Shown here piece after piece: positions 36,150-47,877 of a stretch of 64,000 nt of DNA. The DNA lies in assembly GCF_002443255.2 (NCBI RefSeq), contig NW_019211456.1, positions 39,439,042-39,503,041 on the forward strand, in the 5' to 3' direction. This DNA is from Varroa destructor. Its lineage: Eukaryota > Arthropoda > Arachnida > Mesostigmata > Varroidae. Position 1 is the first letter of the stretch, and each line of letters starts with the position of its first letter. The position numbers and the translations under genes were made by a program. The notes beneath the pieces are model-generated. The model did no database searches, was not told the DNA's origin, and was given only the letters and a program-made list of their open reading frames with translations.

Positions 36150-36660
36150 TTCAATTTGATCTCCTCCTACTGCCGTCATCCGTCCGCGCATTATCCCGTT
36201 GCCTCTGTAGGACCATGCCTTCACTCAACCTCTATAGGGGTTTCCCAGTTCCTCTTGGGCTCTTCGTCATAGCTTATCCATTTCCACAACCTCTACTCGT
36301 ACGAGTCCTCTATCCCCAGAACATCATACTCTGTCGATTCATTCGACATAACTCTACGATTTTCGTTCTCGCTTCGCGTTCAGAGTCTCGGCTCTTTTTT
36401 GAACCCCAGTTACTCCCTCGCCACGCTTTTATTCCAGTTTTCCCTCTGCCCCCGGGTCCCTTTTCTGCCTTACAGTTTGCGTCGCCCCCTCTTCTCGCCT
36501 GCTTTTCATTTCGTCGTCTTCTTCAGCCCTGTCTGTGGCTGAGTTGGCTGCTGCTCCACGGAAGGAGCTTCCGATCGAATTTCCCCCAGTTAGTTCTGGC
36601 CTCATTTTCCCTAAATCCCTTCGATCGTCATCCGTAGGCCCAAACGCTGCCCACTCTTCT
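36150..36660. other. Pyrimidine-skewed block
   Basis: For about 500 bp the + strand is dominated by C and T, with long CT tracts and few A or G. This leaves 36215-36637 open in one + frame, giving a Pro/Leu/Phe/Ser-rich peptide that reads as translated CT tract rather than protein. The mirror is a purine-rich transcript if the minus strand is transcribed. There is no gene model. Confidence 0.65.
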
Positions 36661-39600
36661 CTTATTAGGTCAGTCGTGCCAACAGCCCACGGCGGTGGAT
36701 TTAAGCGATTTTAACGTTGAAGGACCGTCTTGATTATGGGATGGATTTTTGGTGAGGACCACACTTCACTATGCTTCAGGCCTATACAACGTTCAGGCAT
36801 GTGTTGGAACACCCACACTTACTTCTGCATTCAGCCAGGGTTTTTCTACGCCGGCCAACAGCTTCATAAATGCAGGCCAATGCACGCATGTGCACGCGCG
36901 AGCATTCACAGTCAGATTTGAACAACTTAAACCAACAGATTGCTCACACGTAGCCGATGAAACCTCCACTGCATTAGAAACGGATATGATAACGACGCTG
37001 GCTGGCCGCATTGTTTCTAGCTTCTGAAACGAGTGGTGTCATTGCCTCTATGCGTGGGAAGGGGTTTGTGACGCCAGCAACTCTTGCTCTTAGTTGGTTT
37101 TCACAACTATGACGACCGGCACAGCGAGCTTAGCTGTTGGCTTTCGATTTCGGTCTAAAGGGTGCATATACAACGGCAGCAGCACCAGTTGATCGCATTC
37201 TCTCTTCTCGTCCTCCTACATGTCTCTTTTTTTCGAGTTCGTTTCCACTGGCTTCCGATAGTTGAAGCCATCTAGGAAGTGTGTAGCTGATGGGAACCTC
37301 CGCCTTTGAAATATAAGTGCGAAGCAAGCATTGCGTTTCTCCAAAGTGTACTTTGGCGCCGAAAGAGTCGTGCAAAAGTTCCGATTGGTAACAGTAGCAT
37401 AGTAGCATTATAGTGTAGCGACCGTACGGCCAAAGACTTTTTTCTTTCTCACCTGCGCTGTGCATAGAATTGGAGCAGGTCGACATGATGTGGGCCGATT
37501 GAGGGGTACCCGCACTCGGACGAAACCGTAATGGAGGAGAAACGTAACTAGAGGAAGTAAAAACGAGCGGTGTTTCCACCTCCGTCTTTTCTACCGGCTA
37601 CTGCAGGCGTCGGGCGAGGCTGCAACGAAAAAAATAAAAATCTTCCTAAAGTTCGTTCACGCGCGCAAGAATGAATGGTTTCCTTTTCCGCTGCGGAGGC
37701 GAAGACGGGACGGACGTGTACAAATGTACGCGTAGTTGTTCCAAGAAGGCGGCATGCGCTAAACGCCACGAGAATGCACCAGCTAAACTTACCAACAGAT
37801 GATCCTCTCATGCAGTGTGTAGGCTGAGCGCAAATTCCGGACGAAATTAGCTTGTCTGCCGGTCCTTCTGTTGAACAAGCAGCCGAGCGTGATCTATGCC
37901 ACCACACCGGTACGGGTATAAGCGCCTTGCGTTATACTTCCTTTTTCTTCGTGGTAATTTGTTCATGTCATCTTTAGTAGTAACATTAATAATAGCCTTT
38001 GTAAGTGAGCGCCGAATGGCAGCGTAGACGGTGCCAGAGAGCAAGTAGACGATGAAAGGACCCGTCAAGGGAAAACAAGGAGGGGAGCATGAAATGAATA
38101 ATTTTTGTTACATCAATTGGCATCAAGTTGTTTGCTTACGAATAGGCTGGCTAGAGCTCATCTTCACATGAGTTGAATAGTAAACTGGACATCGCGGTTT
38201 AGTGTCGAAAGCGACGACCAAGTCCAAACAATACATCGGATAGTCGAGGAGTCACATATGCAGAGGAACGGAAATCGTCAATGATTGAGCTAATCCTGAT
38301 ATCACTACGCAAGACAACCTGCAATTCGCTGCAAAATGTCTCTGCTCTAATCGTGATAAATTTTGCCGTTTGCTTCGCAGATTTTCTATAGGAAGGAACT
38401 AAACTAAGATCTACTGAAAGCGTAAGATAATTTCCTGTTCGACTAACGAACTCAATGTGAGACGTTAGCATTAATAAAGATAAAAGTGACAAGCGTTAGG
38501 TCATACTATGTTGCTTCTATTTGCACCCTTTTGACATGTTTGTTCTTCGGTATCATATTCAGAGTACGAACGCTGTTATGGCAAAACAGAACAATGCTAG
38601 ACGGTCGTATAAATGACTCACCGCGGTATTATTCATTTTTTGGTTTAGTGACTGAGCTGAATCTAGAAGCTTCGAATCTTAAAGAAAAAAATAGACTAGA
38701 CTACGTGCAAGCAGTTTGTCACATTTTACATTTAAGGTACGGTGGACTCTCGCGTCGACACTTCAAGGACAGCATAGCCAGCTAGACTATCAGGACTCTT
38801 AATGCTCAGGCCAAGGTTGCTGACAGCCGTTGGAGAAGCTTGCCGCTTGCGCGACGTGGTCTGCGCAGTCGTCGGTTTCAATGACGACAACTAACCGTAG
38901 GATCACGGTCCTGAAGGCTACCATACGGTCGAGTCGACACAACTCATCGAGTCCAAGCTGATGATAAGGTTGTTACGCCACTATGCTGTCCTGCGATAGC
39001 TCATCGATCTTTTCCAGCTGTGTGTTTTGCGGTCAGATTGTCCATTGATTGCAATTTTATTAGCTGACAAGCCGATAACTTCACAAAAGTGGCAATCCAG
39101 TTCCCTAACAGAGTTATCTGGCAGTATAGGGTAGCACTTTTGGTACTTTCTCTTTTCCAGCTTCAGAGTACACATTTTGCAAGACGATCCATTGGGTTAT
39201 TTTTCTTTATTGAATCTTTCCGATCGCCTGGTTACCGTTCGGGCACTTTAGCTTTGATAGTTAACTGTAAGTTTTTACACCTTCAGGCTCATCTAGGGAA
39301 TCTATAGTCCCTTTCCGATTCGTTTATCGCTTTTATCATTTGTAGTTGGTGATGAATTTTTAGTTGCACAATACAGATCTACAATATGCTGTTTCGAATA
39401 GAACGAGTTCGGCTGTAGTTAACACTGAAAAGCATGCCAGATCATGCTAAATCGCCATGTTTCCTATCAGATACAATACTGTACAAGTATCACCTCTATA
39501 TAGCACTTTTTAAAATTACTTACTGTAGAGCTTGATCGGAACGTGTCTTGCATTTAAAACGATCAAATGTTTCTACCCATTGACGGACGCACCTGTAACA

Positions 39601-39937
39601 AGCTATCTCGGTTCCGGGACAAATATCAGTTTCAATTATGCCTGCTGCATGGTATCTTATGAGCTCCGTACCAGGATCGAGGGGCTTCAAATAGGGGAAG
39701 CTCGAAAAGGGTGCCACTTTTCAGCCCTTGCAATACATGAGCTAATGGAAAGCGCAGAGTATGCTCGTGGTTGGCATTAGTTGCGTCTTCCATTATTTTC
39801 TTCCAACTAAGCCAGGAATACTAGCGACAACGATTTTTAAAATTACGGCTAGTACAAAACTCGTCTACAGCATTGATTAACTAATTCACGGAAAGTGAAT
39901 TTGTCTAAACCCCATAAAAAAGATTATACCAAAAAAC

Positions 39938-39959
39938 CTAGCAGTCGGAAAACTGCTAG
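39938..39959. repeat. Short hairpin (8-bp arms)
   Basis: CTAGCAGT and ACTGCTAG are exact reverse complements around the 6-nt loop CGGAAA. They are preceded by an A run. This is a small stem and could be chance. Confidence 0.65.
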
Positions 39960-42937
39960 TTCAATATAGCAACCTAAAATAGTATAGACGCATGGCGGCC
40001 ACTAAGGATATAATGAAGTTGCGAGTCAGTATTTCATGAGTGCAGCACTAAATAATACTAACATCTTCCTTTTTCCTAATTTGAATATTATAAACCTCGA
40101 AAGCTCAAGGGAATAAGTCTTATGTTGAAATCTACAGAGTTTATTCTCTGTTTCAATAACAATCCAACTTCATCAATTTAGTCACGCACGAAATAGTACG
40201 TGCTCACACATTACCGGATCGCCTCTAAGCATCGTGTCTGTATATGTAAAGTTTGTTAGAAGAATGGTAAAGTACTGCTTCATGACATTGTCTGTTGCAC
40301 AGTTTAGTCCGCTAGAGAGTAAGAGTCAAACGAAATTTCTCTGAGCGGAACTTCTGATTACTGCTTTTCGAAGCCGCCCGAGAACTGTTGATGGCATCGT
40401 CTATTGCATACGAGACGGCATCGAAAGATATGCTGATAGCTGTTAGAAAATAGCTAACACACAGCTGAGATTTGTGTTCATTCATTACGGCGAATAGCGA
40501 GCTTACAAAGCTGTAGAGAGGTATGTATTATTATCGTAGCTGTTGATGTTGATTGCCCGTAAACGTATCTTTTGATGACCTCGATCTTTCCGTTGTTCTC
40601 AGTACGTACCGCGTTCTCAGCGGAATAGCCGCCCCGGTCAAGCTATTTCGAGACGAATCGACGAGGTGGGGAAGGTCATTAAATGAATGCATTCCTTCGG
40701 TATACCTGCCGGCCATGTCTGCAATAAAGCATCTCCTTTAATATAAATACACCTCGAATGCACTTGCATTCTTTACCCTCGATGTAGCCTAGTCTCTGCT
40801 GCTTCCGAACCATACGGGCTATTCGCATCTGTGGGACGTAAGGAAGCGGCACATGTACACCCAGACACAGGGCACGAAAGGACACGGCCTACACAGCAGA
40901 CAATACAGACGTGATTCCTTTACGGGCGACGGAGGGTGAATGGTGCCAGTGAATTCGGCGGTGTGGTTTAGTGCCAGCGTAACGGCGTACTCGATTGATC
41001 ATTAATTACTCTTTATTCGTACGGGGGAACTTTGTTTTCCAACTTTAGACACGAGGCTGTCGGCGACCGACTGCGGTTTAGACGGTAAGGTTTGATAAAA
41101 GCGAACACGACCGAAGATCGTGTAAATAAATTCTCGTCTTCCTGAATTCTAAATGTAGAAAATTCACGAGGTCCGTTCCACGAATGTGAACGAACAGGCA
41201 CAATCTTCGCTATACATGTGCGATCTGTTAGATCCTGGCCTCGGCGTGACCCTTCTCTGCCCCGATCTCGTTTCGACACGGAAGAAGACTGAAAATTAGG
41301 CTGACTGGAAGACACTGTCCTGCAACCGTAGCCGTGTGGGCTAGTGGGTGGCTTGCTGATGTGCATGTTGTGTTTGAGTTGCCTTAGGCATGACGCTTTA
41401 AGGTCATACGTTATAGTGTATTGCAAGCAGAATCTTGACTAACAATATTGTCAACACCCACGCGCAATATCATATGTATCTGCGTACATAGGCAAAATAG
41501 TTCTTTACCCTTCTGGCTACTTTCTATTCCCTTTGACTGGTAGTGTTTCTTTGCAATGTGCATCAACGTCCTCGAACTCGTATACAACTCTTACAAAGGC
41601 AACTACGGATGGACTACGCAGGAACTGGCTGTTTCGTTATTCGTCAGCACCGAGCAATACTACCTCACGAAGACTTCCGCCATTCTGTGAGGTCCTCGGT
41701 TAACTGATACTCTTCCAATTTGCATTTTCTGTTACCGATTTTCGAATACGAGTCCTGCCAGCTTCACCTGCTGCTGCTATCGGGCTGGTCAGCAATCAAC
41801 CCTTCTTGCGTTGGTGCCTGTTCTGCCCGTCGTTGCACTAGCGATTGCCTCCATACTCGCCTGTGTTCTAATAGTCCCTATCGATTGAGAAAACAAACAT
41901 AATTCCATACGTTCTACGTGGTGTTTCCCATGGCATGCAGTTGTCGCCTGGATAGTTTCGCTGACATAGCTTTGTGTTGTTGTTGTTGTTACCACTGCTG
42001 TTGTCAACATCATCGCATTCGTCGACGCCGAGCTTTCACTCGCGTCCTTCCGTCGTCCTGTGAGCCCAATCCTGCGTATCTTCTATAGTGCAAGCCAGAA
42101 GGGTGTATCCTGTCATGCGTCTGCAAAGGAAGGTAATACAAGAATTCAACACAGTATGCATAAACCGCCTATGCAATTGATGGGATAGGTGCGCGCTTGC
42201 GAGTCAAACGATAGGCGGTGCTACTGCAACTGTTGTCTTTATATTGGCCGGGGTGTGTTTTTATTTAGCTTATTAACGAATAAAGGGGATGAATATCGTT
42301 TGGAAATGTTGACAAGACAATTTCTGTTGGTACATCCATAGTACTCGTATTATTAGTGGCGTAATAACGTGGCAACCAGTGCGATAGAACTCCCGTACTC
42401 GAGCTCTACGAAGAGATTCCATCATCTATACCCATAAAGTAATAGAGGCCATTTATAGCATGGGCTTACTAGGAAGAAAGACCTTTGCAAGGCGAAAATT
42501 GGACATGAAGGTGTGATACATGATTAAGGACCGGAATACCGCGATAGCCAAGAGCGATGTCCTTTCCAGTCTGCTTGCCTTTGCTCTGTGTCGTTTGTCG
42601 AAGCGCCGGCTACTCTACTAACACCACGCCAAACGCTACGTATCGTCACCGCAACGAGATCCCGATGTTTTGTTTAACCCACCAACCTCATTCCGTTCAC
42701 ACTAAAGTAGAATTACAAATAGAACAATTGAAACAAAAAGAAACTAAACTAAGAAAGGAATGAAAGGCACTATGGTGGCTGTCCTTCTTACTATAACCTT
42801 TAGTCGTATAGCCTTCTCTCATCTACAGGTCAGAAGGGGAAAAACCGTAAGCCAAAAGCGAGGCTGGCACAAAGTAAGCGACGATACAACTAGCTCTGCG
42901 TAGTGAGATCTCAAGGGGCGCTATCGCTGTGGCTGCC

Positions 42938-43218
42938 CTACCAACGGCTGCTCCGTTTGCGGCAGCGGCGGCTTCGGTTATGACGGCCAGCTCGGCTGTT
43001 GACGTTCTCAGCTGAGCATTGTTTCGGCTCTCGTTGAGTATTCCGTTCAGGTGGCAGGCCAGCTATCTTGAACAGCTGTCGATGTCCGCACAGTGGTGGC
43101 GGTCGGCCGACGGCCGGTGATGAGTTGGCTGACTGCGTGTGTGCGCGGCCAATAAAACCATAGAAAACTTCTGCCGCAAACACGTTAGCGCCGACGCCGA
43201 CAAAGATGATGGAGAAAG
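42938..43218 (-). CDS. Candidate terminal exon, product unknown
   Basis: On the minus strand a strong acceptor (TGCTCCTTTTTTCAG) is followed by about 93 open codons to a TAG. The first third is hydrophobic and membrane-like (FSIIFVGVGANVFAAEVFYG), then a Ser/Pro stretch and a very basic, Arg-rich tail (NRSRRCRKRSSRW). Codon use is C/G-rich at third positions. I do not recognise a family. The block is GC-rich, where long chance frames are common. Confidence 0.24.
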
Positions 43219-46200
43219 CTGAAAAAAGGAGCAACCGGTAGGAAGGAAAAGATGGATACGTGGTAGAGGTAAAGCTTTTGTTGGTCTGGCCGCACCGACC
43301 CCTTTACATTGTCGTCGTTTTAGTCGAGACCAGCCAGCGCATCAGCCACCTGTAGCAGAAAAAAGCGCTGAAAGAAGAACACTGTTCAAAGGTCATGCGC
43401 AGGCCTTGATCGGCCCTTGAGAGGCAACGCCTAAGAAGAATGGCATTACCCCAGTTGTACACATGAACGCCAGTGAAACACTGTAACAACCTGTGGCGCA
43501 ATAACAAAGACTAAACAAAAACTGGACGCCCTAGAAGCTGACGCTCCTACCAGATGAGGCAGAAAGGTGCGATGACTCGGGAAAGTTTTTTCGAGGTGCT
43601 TTTTGGCCAGTAAATAATCATGTTCCCATAATATTGCAGTGGTGAGATGTTTGCTTACTGAGCTTTCGGAGTGAGGTGGTTTAGGTTGGAGATTAAAGCA
43701 GATGACGTTAGCTTTTTTTTTACTATGAAGTAGGTTTCAGAGCAGAGCAAGGGCGTGTTCTGGGTAGGTAGTACGACTCTTTGCCGTGGCAACCGTGGGC
43801 AAAAAACATTCTGACCAATGCTGGTTCAAAACGTAGCATTAGCAAATGAAAACACAGGACTTATTATGAAAAAGGAGTTAGAAGAGGTAGTAGTTATTAT
43901 GCTGCGTTACAGGTTTGTTGCAGAAACTTCAGCTATATCCAACAGGGTTCCTCCCGCCAGTCTTCAGAGCAAAGGTGATTCTAAAATTTTGTCCTTTATA
44001 TGAGGATAACTGACGACCAGCTTAGGAAATTCGAAAACGGGTATATACCCTAAGTATCATGCCGTAGGCCAGCTGTCTAATCTAAATCTCGTAGGTCTTC
44101 GTAGTGAATAATTTGTTCCTTATAGTTGGATTTGATAAATTTGGTACTATTCTATTGATTCGTATGTCTTACGACTGTGTGTTTAGATCATATCTTTTGT
44201 TTCTACCTTGCATGGATTACTTAAATTTAAATCTTATCCATAATCAACCACTTCTTCAAATCGCGCTCATTGACCTTTTGTTAAATACGAAGGATGTCAG
44301 AGGTACCATGCATCATGTGCAAACAAAATAAAGTTGTGTCCGAACTTCTGACAGTTTGCTCGCGACTGGAGAAGTGAGAACCGGCAGCGAGATTTTGGGC
44401 TAAGGATGAATGATCCTGAACATTTATCTCCTTAACATTATATGGTTAGCGTTACATGGGTTTCATTGCAAGGATAAATTTAGGTGAAGCTAGATGGTAT
44501 CCTCTGATTAACCTAACTCAGTTATTTAGTAATGCGAACTTCGATCCCATTGTCTGGTATGACTCGGTAACTGAAATCAATTATGTTAGAAACAAGTATC
44601 ATTGAAATTTCCTTGCGGGTGCTTGAATCGAGCTGGCTAGAATGCAGGCAAAAGCGCGTTCCATTACTGTTTGATCCAATCATCAAGCAAATAAATGCTT
44701 GTCGAACAACAGACGAATATGCAAGCCAAAGACAAAAAGACCAGAGAAAATAGAGTCCTTCCAGGTAGCAAATGGGTTTACGGATTTATCGTGGCTCTAA
44801 GCTTTGCTTCGTACGATGAAGGACAACTTATTCGAATGGCCCTTGAACGCTTGTTTACTAGAGCGGTACAATATCTCGACTGGCTGACTTCGTTCCGTTT
44901 TTCTCGGTCGCAATCGCTCAGGGTGGCTCGCGCGTACCTTCTCACACACTTGGTTTCTACACATTGTATATTGCATCCACCCATCCCTTTCTTTCAATAT
45001 AGGCGCCTCTTTCATTGACATATCTATATTTTTATAGACGTATTTCTGCCCAGCCTCCTCCTGCTGCTTCTCGGGTTATCAAGCGCCCGTAGTCCTTAGC
45101 GGCGTGCATTTCAAGTGTAGATCTTTTTGAGATAGCTAACCCTACATGGTGAAAATCTATAAAGAGATCTCTAGTCGCTACTGTTGCTAACCCTTTTTCA
45201 AAGGTTCGTTTTTTTTGTTGTATGCCTGACAGCGCGGCGGGAACCTTCGGCCGAACACAAACGCAAAATCGGAGCAAATCTTGGAAAGAGGAAAAGTACG
45301 AGCGGATACTGATTGATCCGCAAAAGACGAGAAAGACATTCTTAGAGATTTGGCCACGCAAAGGATGAGCGGGAGGTTGAGCTGAGCTGGACTGGGCCAG
45401 CCTGAGCAAACCTCCGGCACAAGGCCACAGCTACTCATATCGTACTTATGTAGCCGCTTATATTATCGATAGGCAGCCACGCGGTGCGGCCACTCACGTC
45501 AAAATGCTTCTTCAGATCATCGAGGAGCGTAAAGACATCTTGCTCTTGGAAGCTGTCGCCATAGGCCCCGCCATCCGAAACGCTCCCAACGAGTCCAAGG
45601 GTTAGCAGAGACGGCTAGCCAGCCAGCCAGCCAGCCAACGCCAATCTACGGAAGCCAAACATACGGAGGATGAGTACGATTGAAGATAGGGGGAAGCGAA
45701 AGAGCTGACTCATCTCAGTCGATCGAATGTGGGTTTGAGAACAGTTCTGAAGACGAACGGATCGAGATCTTGATAGTACGGCGATCTTCAGATTAGTTTA
45801 TAGTCATTTCAACATAGCCTACAAAGCAAACGAAGACTAGCAGCAGCGAAAGCAACAGAACTGAAAAAACAAGTTTGCAGAAATGTCGAGCGAATTGGTG
45901 CTTTGGCAAATAGTATTAAGGCTCCTGCTGTAGGGATACGAAAATTGTTATTCAGCTCAGGGACACGAGCTGATCTAAAATTGAATGTTTTACTAACTGT
46001 CTTAAAAGATTACTAAAATTAGTTAAAGGAAGATTATGTCAAGAGACTTTCTACCGGATAAGGGGACAGAAGAACGTCTTAACCTCAATCAGCTGTGAAA
46101 CACCGTAGATTATTTACAAAATCAGTAGCCCTTCAAAGTTTTTGTTCGCTGCCATAAGGAAAGGATAACAATGATTACTTCAAATAAATGATCTCCACTT

Positions 46201-47611
46201 GTTAAATTATTTTCCCTAGTTTACTGTTCTCATTTAACAGCATTCGAATGTAATCCCCTTGACCGTGAGTCATCCACTCGTTAGCGCGAACGCATAACTG
46301 TATACCGCATCTGTTGTTACTGAGTGAGATCCTGTGGCGGTATGAAATCCTATGAACGGGCTAGGAATATTACATTTAGCGTGGGCCATCTTGCTCGAGT
46401 CAATGGTATCACGTAGAGGGCATTTGCATGTGTGTGCATTTTTGCGCTGTGCATGCAATAAACAAGATCGATTGCGGTTCGGTGTCTTCCGTTATTATAT
46501 TATGTTGCTAGTTGTAATGGTGGCAGTGGCAGTAGTACGAGGCAGCGACCGTGAACTATAGAAGCGTATTGGACGACTGCTTGTCCCTTGTGTAGAAGTT
46601 TCGTTGTTGTGCATCCAAAATCTGTGCATGGCTTTTCAATGCAACAGCGGCCACAGGAACAGAAATAACAGCTGGTAAGAGATGGCCCCCAGACGCGCAA
46701 AAGCATTCGTTTCCTCCCTTCAGCTTCATTCCTTTGTTTCCCGCTCCCCCCGCTGTCGTTACCTTTGACCAGTGCTAGTGAGAAATAACGAGCCGAGTCA
46801 AAGTAGGGAGCGATGACCAGGATTGACGGTATTATTATGGTGCAGATGGTTTTTTTCCACAGAGGACACAACCACGCTTCTTTTGCCATCCGTGCCCCTA
46901 TAAGGGCTTCACTGCAGGAAAACTGCTCAAAATATTCAGTCAATTGATATTTGCTAAATTATATTATTTTCAATATATAGTACATGGCACGCATTCAGAG
47001 AATAAGGAAATTATTAGTCAAATAGTACTGGTCTTTTGTTGCTCTAGTTACGATGCTCTATAGGCAAACATGCTGCTTATAGACACTATGTACTGCATTT
47101 GAGTCACTTGCTCAAACAGTGTTTTCTTGTTCGTGCCGGAACTTATGCAATTTAAAATTGTGGTCATGATGATCGCACCCGACCAGGATGGGCGAAGAAG
47201 ACCTACACGGTTGACAGTATTTGGGGCTGGCTTTATTTAGACCACCTTTTCAATTCCGAGCGATAAAACGTCATTGTTTTCAATTTCACCAACGTCATTT
47301 TCCGAGTCCTCCCACTGCTGCACATGCTTTAGTAGGAAACAAATGGCATTAAGTGAGCAAGAGGTTATTTGAATTGATGCGCTCCTTCTTGCTTTCGGAT
47401 ATTATCTTAAGAACAAAAAGCTTTGTCGTAATAATTTCTTCGGTCAAAAATGCTACATGCTTCCTATATCGTATCGTAATCTAGCTTCTGTACTGTGACA
47501 GGGGCCTGACACAAGGCCAACGTTTGAAAATGGCACTTGAGTTGACAGGATGTCATTTAGACGATAGCGTTTCGCAGGACTACGTTTATTGCTCGAAACT
47601 GTTTCGCACAG
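43219..47611. other. Non-coding, mixed composition
   Basis: This holds (AGCC)5 at 45617-45636 in a GC-richer patch and several chance-length frames. The + frame 44695-45018 includes a plausible stretch (KWVYGFIVALSFASYDEGQL) and the minus frame 45032-45409 has a charged C-terminal half. Neither has splice support or a domain. The minus frame 46500-46943 (147 codons) is Cys-rich and motif-free. Confidence 0.4.
45617..45636. repeat. (AGCC)5 microsatellite
   Basis: Five copies of the tetranucleotide also seen as (CAGC)6 at 17567-17590. Confidence 0.9.
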
Positions 47612-47825
47612 GTGGGCATTGACGTCAATGGGCTGTGTGTGGGTGAGTCACATCCGGCTGATCAGGTTGGCTCGTACTATCCTGACTCAAAAGTTATTCC
47701 CGTTAGTAGAGGATCCAAAGAGACTGTATTACCATATGTTCTACTGAGACACGTACAAACGGTTCAATTAGACTTACATGGGTCTCAGAACAAAGCTAGA
47801 ATCGGCCTATTAAAGATGCTTTACG
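47612..47825 (+). CDS. Candidate exon, product unknown
   Basis: An acceptor-like CTGTTTCGCACAG precedes 71 open codons and a TTTACG|GTAGGT donor follows. The frame is open on both sides (47561-47866), so the splice borders are not forced. The peptide is balanced and soluble (VGIDVNGLCVGESHPADQVG, then YYPDSKVIPVSRGSKETVLP, ending in a basic helix). I do not recognise a family. A perfect hairpin starts three bases beyond the exon end, overlapping the donor. Confidence 0.25.
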
Positions 47826-47828
47826 GTA

Positions 47829-47877
47829 GGTCAGCTATATTAAATGTTGCTGGTATTCACATTTAATATAGCTGACC
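47829..47877. repeat. Perfect 19-bp inverted repeat, 11-nt loop
   Basis: GGTCAGCTATATTAAATGT (47829-47847) and its exact reverse complement (47859-47877) flank the loop TGCTGGTATTC. There are no mismatches, and pairing ends at once on both sides. The geometry (19-bp arms, 11-nt loop) is closer to a small-RNA hairpin or the end of a foldback element than to chance. It overlaps the last codons of the open frame ending at 47866. Confidence 0.93.

Larger units (their letters stand above)
35935..42937. other. Non-coding, mixed composition
   Basis: The region includes a pyrimidine-skewed block (36150-36660) and GC-richer sequence to about 37900 with overlapping chance frames on both strands (longest 149 codons, 37130-37579 minus). 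It then becomes AT-rich from about 39800 to 40500. The + frames 38486-38785, 39532-39780 and 40553-40741 look moderately protein-like but have no clear splice sites or domains. The ATG frame 42557-42763 has a hydrophobic start and a charged, coiled-coil-like end (VELQIEQLKQKETKLRKE), and could be a small gene or chance. Confidence 0.35.

Noticed and set aside
10116..46943. Long motif-free frames of about 100-150 codons, such as 10116-10556 (-), 23315-23713 (-), 36215-36637 (+), 37130-37579 (-), 41013-41426 (-) and 46500-46943 (-)
   Set aside because: At about 40% G+C roughly one codon in sixteen is a stop, so a dozen or so frames over 100 codons and about one near 150 are expected by chance in 64 kb. 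These have no domains or splice support, and several reflect GC-rich or CT-rich tracts.
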